From the NCBI RefSeq assembly GCF_029852145.1, contig NC_079975.1, forward strand, positions 26,727,364 through 26,791,363: a stretch of DNA of 64,000 nt, given 5' to 3'. This document shows, in pieces, positions 23,035-33,723 of this stretch. The DNA is from Microplitis mediator (taxonomy: Eukaryota > Arthropoda > Insecta > Hymenoptera > Braconidae). Position numbers and translations under genes: made by a program. Under the pieces are notes generated by a model. That model did no database searches and had not been told where the DNA came from. It worked only from the letters and a program-made list of their open reading frames with translations. Within the stretch, counting starts at the first letter, position 1. Every line of letters starts with the position of its first letter.

Positions 23035-23649
23035 CTTGAAACTGTTTATCCAGTGAATAGTCACTGATTTGCAGAACTTTTCAGTGATTCATTTTAAGAG
23101 AGTATAATTAAACCTATAATTACATTAGTCATTAACTATTTTCCTTTTAGAATACATCTGTTTTAGAGCTCATTTCTGTAAATGTATATCTAATGTATAT
23201 GCAGAAGTTATTCTTCAAATATAACAGCTTCTTTAGTTGTAAAATTGTTAAATTACTTTATCGGATATTACAAGTCTTCCAAACCAAGTGCATTTTACAG
23301 CCAACTGTAATTTGAGTCTGAACACATAATAAGTTAGCTTGTAAAACTCTGGTAACAATACTTTAAGCGTTTATTGTTCCTACAATCATTAGTATTTTTG
23401 TGGCACTACAATGAACTTACCGATCCTCATTACCGAAGGGTCTTAAGTATACGGTCACTTATACCTGGCTGAAAATATATTCCCTGAAATCAATTTAGTT
23501 CTTAAAATTTAATTACTTTAATCTTTCGTCTGATATATGATCTGATATATGTCTATAGAGTTGCTGAAAAATTTTACCATGTCTAGACTAACTATTATCC
23601 TTATTTTTTTTACTTGTTGACAGCATAAATGTACGAAAATTCACTGATT
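23035..23649. other. Gene-free stretch between parts of a rearranged element
   Basis: No gene or repeat was recognised. It may be host DNA or the interior of a larger composite element spanning 21997-23696. Confidence 0.4.
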
Positions 23650-23696
23650 TTTTTTTTATCAAAATTTCAGGGGGGCCGCTCTGCCCCACCCTCCCC
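23650..23696. mobile_element. Isolated right terminus of a GGGGAGGG element
   Basis: It reads ATCAAAATTTCAGGGGGGCC and then CTCTGCCCCACCCTCCCC, ending at a TA, the exact right terminus of the 4046-4794 element. The rest of that copy is missing or is the material starting at 21997. Confidence 0.7.
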
Positions 23697-23725
23697 TATA
23701 ACTTCTACAGTGATCACTTTACATA

Positions 23726-24469
23726 CACGGAAAAAAAAACTTTGAAAATTACTATTTGAAATTATAACCCGGAACCCAGTTGTCAATACACTGTAACAAA
23801 TCCGGAGTGAATTGGGACTGAAATAAAATCCGAATTCACTCCGCCACTCGGAGTTCCGGAGTTTTAAAAAAAATCACTCCGCATGCGGAGTGAATTGGGA
23901 GTTTTTTTTTAGCGGAGTGATTGCGGAGTGACGCGGATTTTATTTTACTCCCAATTCACTCCGGTCCGGAGTTTTAATACTTGAATAAATTTATATTAAT
24001 TTATATGAAACTTTTACTTCGATTTTATTATGTGGAGTTATATTTTATTAATAATATTTTCAAAACTCCGCTCCGGAGTGAATTTCACTCTGGAGGAATT
24101 AAATTAATAAAAAATCTACTCCGCGAAAACTCCCCTGCGGAGTGAATTTCACTCCGAGGGGAGTGAATAATTAAAAATTCATTCACTCCGCATTCACTCC
24201 GCGAATTTTTTACAGTGTATGGGGAATTTTAACATTCAAATAGTAAATTTTAAAATACGTTTCGTCTATTTTCTAAGTATGAGTTACGATTTTTAAAGTT
24301 CAAATAGTAATTTTTCTTACATAGACAATAAATTTTCATACTTATCCTGTAATTATTCACGTTTTAATCACAAATAAAAAAATTACTATTTAGAATGATG
24401 GTATTTACTGATCACTTTATCATTATATTACTTGTCATTCTCAATTTATATAGTTCATTTTTTTCCGTG
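23726..24469. mobile_element. CACGGAAAAAAA element split by a nested insertion
   Basis: The outer parts (23726-23788 and 24218-24469) match 21605-21922 along their length, with ends CACGGAAAAAAA and TTTTTTTCCGTG and TA on both flanks. The join point corresponds to TATCAATATGGGG in the uninterrupted copy. Confidence 0.85.
23789..24217. mobile_element. CACTGTA TIR element nested in 23726-24469
   Basis: It runs from CACTGTAACAAATCCGGAGT to GCGAATTTTTTACAGTG with TA duplicated on each side (23787-23788, 24218-24219). Inside are many GGAGTGAATT and AATTCACTCC motifs. It is the reverse-oriented sister of 13904-14432. Removing it and one TA restores the text of the empty site at 21664-21668, so this is a well-supported insertion. 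Confidence 0.9.
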
Positions 24470-24964
24470 TATTTTCATTAACAATTATACACAGAGTTGA
24501 TAAATAATGTCAAAAGTTACGTAATTCGTAAAACTCACTGACTATCTCAGTAGTAATGGCAGAAATTTTTGTCCCTTCAAAAGTCGATTTCAAAAATCCC
24601 GCGCGTCACCCGCCAAAATTCAAAATCTCCAATTACAGTGAAAATAAAATACCGACTGATTTCTAAATGAGTTTAAATTTCCCGCCAGCCACACAATCCA
24701 GAAATCTACTTTTTCCCCGTCACCGGGTCTATATTATCGATATATAATAATAATAACAATAGTAAAAAAGAGCAGTAGTGGCGCCACGTCACGAAAAATT
24801 AAAAACAAAACCCTTATGGCGGTGTTTCGATGACGTGTGTCCAAGTTTCTCGTTAACAATAAACGTATTAAATAATTTAAATATCTTATTATTATTTAAA
24901 TAACTCAGCAAGCAACAGCAATACCTTCGGAAGCATAATTACGTAATTAAATAACTATTAAATA
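24470..24964. other. Upstream region of the p24 gene
   Basis: Presumed promoter and 5' leader. No TATA box or initiator was assigned with confidence. Confidence 0.4.
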
Positions 24965-27058
24965 ATGTTAAAATATATATATTCAGTAATTACATGGGCA
25001 CTTATTGCCAACTCAGTGTCGGGACTTTATTTTCACATCGGCGAGACCGAACGTAAATGTTTTATCGAAGAAATTCCCGATGAAACGACCGTCTTAGGTA
25101 ACAAAATATTTACCCAGGTATATTGTGACAATACTCAAATAATTATTTTATTTTTTAGTTCATTACAAAGTCGAATTATTCGACCCGAGAAGCGGCGGTT
25201 ACATGCCAAGTAGCCCAGGTATTGGGATGCATGTCGAAGTCCGTGATCCAGATGACAAAGTTATTTTGTCACGAGTGTACAGTTCTGAAGGACGTATTTC
25301 ATTTACATCACAAACTCCTGGTGAACATGTCATCTGTTTGTATTCAAATAGTACCGCTTGGTTCAGTGGTACACAGCTGGTATGTTTTACTTTTTATTTT
25401 ATTTATATGACACGCAAGTTAGCTGACAATTTTAAATTTCCGGGTTTTTTTTTAACAAATCGATCAGAAAAAAAAACGATCCTGAAGTTAGCAGACAATT
25501 AAAAATTTTTTGATTTTTTTTTACCAACTAAATTTGAAGAAAAATAAAAAAATAAAAATATGCACATGTAAAAAATTTAAAAACTACAAGTGCAATTTTT
25601 TCAAATATTTTTTTTTTTCATTTCTCGCTTAAAAAAAAATCCAAAAATTATTTGAAACGATAAATATTAAAAAAAAAATATTTGAAAAAATTGCACTTAA
25701 AGTTTTTCAAATTTACTACATGTGCATATTTTTAGATTTTTTTTTTGTAATTTATTTGTTGCAAAAAAAAACCCGAAAATTTTGAATTGTCGGCTAACTT
25801 CAGTATCATAAAAAAAATAAAATTATGAATATGCGCATGTAGGAAAAAAATTATAGTGAAATTTTTGTTTTTATAATTTAGGGTCAGCTTTTTAAATCGG
25901 GCGTATTTTTATCCGTTTAAATAAATATTTATATTCTAGCAATTGCTAGAATATCTCTCTATATTAATAATATATAGATTAGGGAGGTCTTTAAAAATTG
26001 AATTTTCTCAGGTGCCTCATAAAAAGCTTCTTTTTAGTGAAAAAATAAGTGGCGAATTTGGTTTCTGCTTTTTAAGTAAAAAGAACACGTGCCTCAGGAA
26101 ATCAAAGTTCATTTTTCGATACAGCTGAGGTTTTTTTTAAATATCTCATGAAATATGCAGATTAAAGGAAAAAAACCACAGGAACAATTTTGTAGGAAAT
26201 TAAATTCTTGACAAAAAAGGTCATATTCATTTTTTTAATAAAATGTGTATTTATGAAGATATTCTAAAAATTAACCCGGTTTTAAAAACTGACCCTCACG
26301 GTTTCGAAACCTGGATCTTGTGGTTTTTTAAAAAAATCAAAACACTAGACGTCAGCTAACTTCAGTGTCATTTATTAATATATCAGTTACATTAAATAAT
26401 TATTATTATATTTGATACTGAAATTAAGAGACCCAGTATTCGATCACTCATATATTTACTACATATAAATATGCAAATCCATTGAGTAATCGAGGACTAA
26501 TTCCCTGATCGGGTACAAAATTTTTTACTTTACTAGACTTAAGTCAATTTTGTTATTTTTATATATATAAATTACTTGCGCACATAAATTTTTTTTTAAT
26601 TAAAAAGATATCTCACAATCCCAGGAATGAATTTTAAAATTATTTACTACAAGTATTTTATTCGCTATCAATTAATTTTTTTTATTATTACAGAGAGTAC
26701 ATTTAGACATCCAAGTTGGTGATCATGCGATTGATTACGCGAATTTAGCACAGAAGGAAAAATTATCTAAATTACAACTAAGAATAAGGCAACTACTTGA
26801 CCAAGTTGAACAGATAACTAAAGAGCAGAATTATCAACGGGTACTTAAATATTTTAATTACTAATTTTGAATATTAACTGACCACTGACAATCACTATTT
26901 TTTTTCAGTACCGCGAGGAAAGATTCAGACAAACATCTGAGAGTACCAACAGCCGAGTCCTTTGGTGGTCAATCACTCAGACAGTTGTGCTTCTGATAAT
27001 GGGCGCCTGGCAAATGAAACATCTCAAGAGTTTCTTCGAAGCCAAAAAACTTGTCTAA
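24965..27058 (+). CDS. eca: p24/TMED cargo receptor, eclair (TMED4/9) type
   Basis: Four exons: 24965-25097, 25159-25379, 26694-26840 and 26909-27058, all with GT/AG borders and consistent frame, coding 216 residues. Residues 1-20 are a signal peptide ending before LYFHIGETERKCFIEEIPDE. A GOLD domain follows (PSSPGIGMHVEVRDPDDKV, GEHVICLYSNSTAWFSG), then a coiled coil (LRIRQLLDQVEQITKEQNYQ) and one membrane segment near the C-terminus. The tail ends KKLV, a dilysine COPI retrieval signal. These proteins cycle between ER and Golgi and help sort secretory cargo. The size and sequence match the alpha p24 class; the Drosophila member is eclair. The frame 24965-25213 in isolation is misleading because it runs into intron 1 past the donor at 25098. 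Intron 2 is full of small repeats. Confidence 0.93.
25408..26376. repeat. ATGATNCTGAAGTTAGC repeat cluster in p24 intron 2
   Basis: Several degenerate termini occur: AAGTTAGCTGACAATTTT near 25418, CCTGAAGTTAGCAGACAATT near 25481, GGCTAACTTCAGTATCAT near 25792 and CAGCTAACTTCAGTGTCAT near 26353. They belong to the small element family best seen at 60438-60642. The middle contains inverted ATGCACATGTA / CTACATGTGCAT texts. Confidence 0.6.
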
Positions 27059-27685
27059 TTTTACTGTCAATTAATAAATTAATCAATTGAACTGAATTAA
27101 TTTCTATTTCCGGTAATTTTCAAATTTGAATAAAATTCAAATAATCTCCAGTAACATTTACTAATTTATCAATAATTAATTATTGCCATATTTGCAAGTA
27201 TAATTATTTATTAATAACTGATGTTACTTTAATTATTTTTTTTGAATTTTCGCGGGTTATTTAAAATTGTACAGATTCAGTAAACTGACGTATATTTTTA
27301 ATTTTAAATATTTGTAAGCATTCTTATAAATAAAATAGTTAATAAATTTGGAAAATTTATTATTTAATTTATAAATTCATTAATTATTTAATTAATTACT
27401 CACTTACATCAATAATAGGGGAGAGGTGGAGCAAATCGGGATACTTTTTAAAAAATTACATTTTAAAAAACGAACTTTTTATGAAACTGGGTGCCCATTT
27501 TGCCCCTCGTCTTCCTGACCATTTTGTCCCATCCTCAGCTAAATTTTTATTATTATTTATAGTAAAAAATTCAATGATACTGAAGTTAGCCGACGTCTAA
27601 TAATTTTTGGACTTTTTTTTAGACGGTAAATTATAAAAAAAAATTATTTGAAAAAGTTGCACTTGTAGTCTTTGAAATTTTCTAC

Positions 27686-27718
<33 letters not shown>

Positions 27719-28321
27719 TTCAAATTTAATTGTCAAAAACAAAACCTAAAAATTACGATCCTGAAGTTAGCAGACAATTACAAATTTTTGGATTTTATTT
27801 TAAACATTTAAATTTCGAAAAAAAAAAAAAAATCAAAAAATGCACATGTAGAAAATTTAAAAAACTACAGATGCAATTTTTTCAAATTTTTTTTTTTGTA
27901 TAATTTACTGTCTAAAATAAAATCCAAAAATTATTAGACGTCGGCTAACTTCAGGATCATTAAAAATTTTCAATTGTCTGCTAACTTCAGGATCATAAAA
28001 TTCAAACCTAGAGGCGCTGACGTCAGTTTTAAAAGCAAGGCCGCAGAAAAATTATTTTATAATTCATTTTTCGTTTCATTAGACAACAAATTAATTATTA
28101 ATTAGTTTAAATAATCATAATTATTATTAGAGTGATTTATTAAATAAAAAGTTATAAATATCAATAGTATTTTCAAATTTATTTTGCGGCACCGGTAACT
28201 GAAAAAATTCACACGCCAGATAACCTTGAAAAATTTTTCTACGATGTTTATAAAAAAAATAAATAATTAAATTACTTTGATAAATTTGTTTAATTAACAA
28301 ATTATTAATTAATAATTAATA
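27059..28321. other. p24-MED28 intergenic region with element fragments
   Basis: A GGGGAGAGG-type left terminus lies at about 27418, with TTTTGCCCC texts to 27530 and no matching right end. From about 27573 to 28000 there are at least three termini of the ATGATACTGAAGTTAGC family around poly-T and ATGCACATGTAG texts. An AATAAA near 27130 could serve p24. The last 250 bases presumably hold the MED28 promoter. Confidence 0.55.
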
Positions 28322-31300
28322 ATGGCGACCCCGACCAATGGAAATGGTAATTTAATTGATGAATTTGAAGAATCGCTACAGGTAATTTTATTTTTCATTA
28401 TTCTGGTCAGCAGACAATTGACATTTTTCAATTTTTCCCACTAATTAATTGCAAAAAAAAATGCACATGTAGAAAATTTTAAAAACTACAAGTGCAATTT
28501 TTTCAAATATTTTTTTTTTATAATTTTTCGTTTCGAAAAAAAATCCATAAATTATTAGACGTCGCCCCAATTATGAGTGGGAATTTTTGAACTTTTTGAA
28601 TTAATAATTAAAATAAAAGTAAAAAAAAATTTTAAAATGCGCACTTACATCAATGAAAAATCTGTACGCGCATTTTTTAAAATTTTCTTATTTTAATTTA
28701 TTGATTTTTTTATTTAAAATTCAAAAAATGTCTCGTCTGCTACATTTAAGCTCATGCCCAGATTCAGTATCGAAATTTTAAATTCTGTTCTGTAGTAAAA
28801 AAGTTAATTAATTACTCATTTATTTAGCAATGTATGAACATACTTACCAAAGAAGAAGGATTATCAAACAACAGCATCGGAAGTAGTCTGGCAGTAGACA
28901 AAGAAGAAGCCAAAGCAGAAGTCGAGCAAGTCGTCTCCCGTTTCATAGACCTCGCGCGACAAACGGAAGCATTTTTCCTACAAAAACGTTTCTTGTTGTC
29001 GGCACTAAAGCCCGAGTTACTTGTCAAGGAAGACATCACCGAGCTAAGACAAGAGTTAGCACGAAAAGATGAACTCATAAAAAGACATTACGACAAAATA
29101 GCAACTTGGCAGCATTTGCTCGCTGACTTGCAAGGTTGGGACAAATCACTAGCCCAAGGATCAGCACCCAATGGTAATTATTATCATTCAATATTTCCTC
29201 CAGGCGATCAACCCGAAAGTTTTAAATTTTTACCGCCACCCTGATAAATAAAAATAAAAGTGATAAATTAATGAAAATTATTTTAAATATTTAAGGATTA
29301 GCGAATGGTCAGGGTCCACAAGGACCACCAGGTCCCAATGGAACACCGAATCCTGTAATGCAACAGCAGCAGCAACAGCAACAAATTTTACATCAGCAAC
29401 AATTACAGCAGCAACAGCAATTGCAACACATGCAGCAACACCAGATGCAACAGCAGCAGCTTCATCAGCAACAGGTATTTAAATAAACGCCGCTTAACGT
29501 TTATTACAATTTATTTATTTGAATTACCGTTTATGGGAAATTGGAGATAAATATTTATATGGAAAGAAACGAATAAAAAATGGCCTATATATTTTTCTAA
29601 TTAATATTCGTTTATCTGATTGTCAGATTATGCTGTTGATTGTTGAAAATATTAACTCTGCTTTTAAATATAGAGTTATTTGTTGCTTATTTATTTACTC
29701 AAAGGCTTAATTCTTTAGTTTGTTGAATAATGTATTGAAAAAAAAAAGATATTGAGGATTTATAAATGATATTTAAAAAATATATTAATTAGAGTAGCGG
29801 TAAAAGCAAATCACTGTGATTTAATAACTTGTCATAGAAAAATCATCTTCCATTTTATTTATATTTAGATTTTTTAAATTTTAATTCAACCATTTAATTA
29901 TTACTCTCATAGGCATATTTGTTTATTAATTAATATTAATAATAATAATAACTAATTAATTAATTAATTAATTATACAGATGCTGGTAATTTAATATTCT
30001 TGTCAAAGTATTTAAATAAAATATCCAATGGCTGTAAATAAAAATTTAAATATTTTTTGTCAAGGGTTAATTACATTCTTTTAATTAATTAATATAATTA
30101 GTGTGAAAAGTCATTAAAAATTTTGTAAAAAGTGTAATTTTAATTTAAATTCTGAGTTCACTAATTGAATTAAAATGAAATTTTAAATATTTGAAAAATT
30201 AGCGGGAAAATTTAAAATTTTTAAAATTTAAATTTCTGATAATTTGATATTTTTTCATTGGATATTTTTTTGTTTTTATCACGAATATTTATGTAGTAAT
30301 AAAAATATATATAAATATATTATTTAAATTCCTTATGTGCCTTATGAGATTTTTAAAAAAAATTGTATAGTCCACGGTTGCAAAGTCAATACTCATCACA
30401 TATTTTCATTATTATTATCCAAGTATTTATTGTTAAATTAATAAATTAATTACCTGTAAGACTCATTAGAGATTTAAATTTAAAAAAATTAATGGATCTC
30501 AAATTAATTTGTCACAAAAAATTTATTTAAAATAAATAATGGTGCCAAAAGTATTTAATTAGAAGTAAATTAAATAACCAAATGTACTGATAAGCCAAAT
30601 CTGATAAATAATTTGACAATAAAATTAATTAATTAATTAATTTAATAATACATCGCCATTTCTGTCACTTCATTGGCTCTCCTTTTTACTATGGGTTCTA
30701 TTTATTTTTAACTCGTTATTTTATAAAAAAAAAAAAATATATAAAAGTATTTACTCGTTTTTTTTTCTATCTATTTTATAAATTATTTATTTATTTTTTT
30801 TCTACAAAATAATAATATTTAATTGTAATTATTATTAGTGAGTAAAACCGACTTAATTATTAGAATAATTTGATTGAATTTTAAAAATAAAATGTTCGTG
30901 TAATTAAATTGTGTTAATTAAATTAAAAATAAATCGTGGAACTTGTAGTAGAATAAAAATACTCTTCATGGTAATCATTGTGCTTTCTTTCATTTACCTT
31001 TCCTTATATATATAAGTACGTATATATATTTATTTATATATGTAAATATATATATATTCCTATTCATTAAATTACTTATTTGATTTAAATTATTGGGAAT
31101 TCTTCTATAAAACTCTCCAGGGACTGCATGAAAAAAATGATACTGAAATTACCCGACGTCAAATAACTTTTGGATTTTTTTTTCAGTGGTAAATTTAAAA
31201 AAAAAAATATTTGAAAAAATGCACCTGTAGTTTTTAAAATTTTCTACATGTGCATATTTTTATTTTTTTTTTTTTTTTAAATTTAATGAGGGAAAAAAAA

Positions 31301-31617
31301 TCGAAAAATTTTAATTGTCGATTGACTTCAGCATCAAGGGAAAAATAGTAAAATTAATGAGAAAATAAAACAGGGATGGAGTAAAAAGAAAAAAAAATAA
31401 ATTTCAGGTACAACCAGGAGGCGCAGTGCCGCCAGGACTACAAGGAGTTAACGTGAATCAGCAGGGAATGTTCATGGGCCAAGGAGTCGCCGGACGCCCG
31501 GGGTTTCCGGTCGGTGGAGTCGCCGGCGTGGGAGTGGGTAACAGTGCGCTGCAGGGTCCACTCGCGTTCCTGGAGAAGACGACGAGCAATATAGGGATGC
31601 CGGAGAGGCGGAGTTGA
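28322..31617 (+). CDS. MED28: Mediator complex subunit 28
   Basis: Four exons: 28322-28381, 28828-29173, 29296-29474 and 31408-31617, with clean GT/AG borders and matching phases, coding 264 residues. Exon 2 holds the helical MED28 core (VVSRFIDLARQTEAFFLQKR, EDITELRQELARKDELIKRH), exon 3 is glutamine-rich (CAG/CAA tracts), and exon 4 ends with GPLAFLEKTTSNIGMPERRS, which matches the conserved MED28 C-terminus. MED28 is a head-module subunit of Mediator, linking activators to RNA polymerase II in the nucleus. Human MED28 has 178 residues; the extra length is the Q-rich part. The TGA stop is followed in frame by 68 more sense codons (separate entry). Intron 3 (29475-31407) is AT-rich with a small repeat at about 31137-31340. 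Confidence 0.93.
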
Positions 31618-31824
31618 CGCGGAAGGGGGAGGGGGCGGGGACGGGGTCGTGGTAGAGGCCGAGGACGAGGTCGTGGTGCTGGTGGCGGACTGCCACCACC
31701 ACCCCCGATCCTCGACCCGAATGATCCTTCGTCCTATGCTGCCGCAGCAGCTGCGGCCGCCGCCGTCGCCTCCTCGCCCCTTCCATCTCAACAACAACAG
31801 CCTCCTCCCCCTCCTTGCACCTGA
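31618..31824 (+). CDS. In-frame readthrough extension of MED28 (candidate)
   Basis: Immediately after the MED28 TGA (31615-31617) the same frame stays open for 68 codons to TGA-TAA at 31822-31827. The encoded tract is strongly non-random: about ten Arg-Gly pairs, a Gly/Pro stretch, LDPNDPSSY, then runs of Ala, Gln and Pro. It is far more GC-rich than the surrounding 3' region. The stop context is TGA-C, which is leaky in insects. Alternatives are a CGA-to-TGA mutation or assembly error in a gene that normally continues, or a true stop with a fossil tail. I judge that the tract is or recently was translated, but the mechanism is open. Confidence 0.55.
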   Translation, partial: RGRGRGRGRGRGRGRGRGRGAGGGLPPPPPILDPNDPSSYAAAAAAAAAVASSPLPSQQQQPPPPPCT

Positions 31825-32799
31825 TAAATCCTCTGCGGAGACCTTTTGTCTCCGGTTACTTTACTTTCGTAACTTTCCTGCTCAAACATTCCAAATAATT
31901 TTTTTTTTAATTAAAAAATTACGTTTTTTAATTAAAAAAAAAATCACATTTTTTACTTTTTTTTTCCATTAAAAAAAATTTTACATCGCGACTTTTTTTT
32001 ATTTTTTTTTAGTTAAAAAAAAAATTTACCACAATTTTTTTTTAAAAAGAAACTAATTGCAGATCTTTCGATTCTTTTTAAAAAAAAATTTTAAAAAATT
32101 TCATACGAATTTTTTACGAGAACGAGATAAAAATTTTTTAAAAATAAAATTAATGAAATATTTTTAAAAAATTTTTATGTGTAAAATAATTATTATTTTA
32201 TTATTTTAAGACTGGAGTGCAAATAGTTTAATTATTTAAATATTAATTACAATCTTCAAGTAAACTTATGTTAAATAATTGTTTTAATTACTCAAAGATT
32301 GTATTTATTAAATCTTATTATTATTTATAATTACAGTTAATTAAAATATCTATTAATTTTATGTAAATTTAAAATAGCCTAGATCATAATTAATAATCAC
32401 TATTTATAAGCCGCTAAATAATAGAACTTATTTATGTGTATCTAGCATTAGAAAAAAAAAAAAAAAAACGACCGAGTGAATGTTATTTTTTATCAAATAA
32501 AGACTTTCTATAATTTACTTCTCTCTCTTCTTTAACAAAAATTAAATTCATTTTTTTTTCCACCGACAGCCTGAACAGTAAAAAAAAAAAATTTTCAATA
32601 CAATTTATTTTTATTTATTTATTAATTAGTTACAAACTTTTACAGAAAACTATCAATTAATTAATGACTCTCCTTTCTCATCCTGTACAACAAATTAATT
32701 TAATAACTAAATAGACACCTCAGATATTTTATTTTAAATCATTTACTAATTAATTGTTAATGTGTAATTGTTAATTGAGTAATAGAAATATAAGGAGAG
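31825..32799. other. MED28 3' region and intergenic DNA
   Basis: AT-rich with poly-A/T runs. An AATAAA at 32496-32501 followed by GACTTTC is a plausible MED28 polyadenylation signal. Confidence 0.5.
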
Positions 32800-33341
32800 A
32801 CAAAAAAAATGGATTTTTTTAAGCAAGAATTTTTTATTCGCTTAAAAAAAATTTTTGCATTACGAATTAAAAAGAAAAATTTTCTTGAAAAGAAAAAAAT
32901 TTTTGAACCAATAAATTTTTTCTAGTCCTAAGAAAATTTTCTGAGAGCGAGAAAAATTTCCGGGTACGAAAGAAAATTTTCTTGGACCGAAAAAAATTTT
33001 TTTCTATTTCTAAAAAAATTTTTTGGAGCAAAAAAAACTTTTTGAAGAAAGAAAAATTTCGTGACACGAGAGAAAATTTTCTTAAAGTGAAAAAAATTTC
33101 CGGGTACGACAGAAAATTTTCTTGGACCGAAAAAAATTTTTTTCTATTTCTAAAAAAATTTTTTGGAGCAAAAAAACTTTTTGAGAAAAGAGAAAAATTT
33201 CGTGACACGAGAAAAAATTTTCTGGTACGAAAGAAAATTTTTTTGGAGCGAGAAAAATTTTTTTCTATTTCTTCGAAAATTTTTGATTCTATTTCATAAT
33301 GAAAAATTTTTACTTGACTCAAAAAATCCATTTTTTCTGTA
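32800..33341. mobile_element. ACAAAAAAAATGGATTTTTT inverted-repeat element
   Basis: The left end ACAAAAAAAATGGATTTTTT and the right end AAAAAATCCATTTTTTCTGT are inverted. The interior repeats GAAAATTTTCTTGG and AAAAATTTTTTTCTATTTC blocks, including a direct repeat of about 145 bp (33000 and 33140). Related in style to 9000-9243. Open frames of 70-154 codons here are low-complexity by-products. Confidence 0.65.
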
Positions 33342-33723
33342 CACCGATTTCACTATTTTATGTAATAAAATAAATTTAAGAAAATAATAAACTAAGTAAA
33401 GCTGTACAAGGAAGAGAAGTCTAAGAGAATCCAAAAGTAAATAATTATTATTCAAGTTGTATAAAAGGCGCTGACTAATTACCCGAGCGTAAAATAATTT
33501 CGTTTAAATTAATTATCAATTACACAGAAAAATTTTTATAATCATTAGAAAATTAATTGTTGAAAGTAAATAATAAATTTTTAAAATCGCGATTATTTTT
33601 TACTCGGGTAAAATATAACAGGACCGTATAAAAAGACAGTAATTAGTTAAAGTATAAATGCCACAAAGTAAAGAGTTTAGTTAGTTAATTATTTATATTA
33701 TTAATTATTAATTGAATGTGGCT

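Noticed and set aside
24965..25213. 82-codon unspliced frame as a separate gene
   Set aside because: It reads through the p24 donor at 25098; splicing to 25159 restores the conserved family sequence.
29339..29474. CAG/CAA microsatellite
   Set aside because: It is in frame and bounded by splice sites, so it is the Q-rich exon 3 of MED28.
31438..31972. Frames of 104-119 codons antisense and out of frame in MED28 exon 4
   Set aside because: They are shadows of the GC-rich Arg-Gly tract.
32867..33387. Frames of 74-154 codons rich in Lys and Phe
   Set aside because: Low-complexity by-products of the AAAATTTT repeats inside a miniature element.
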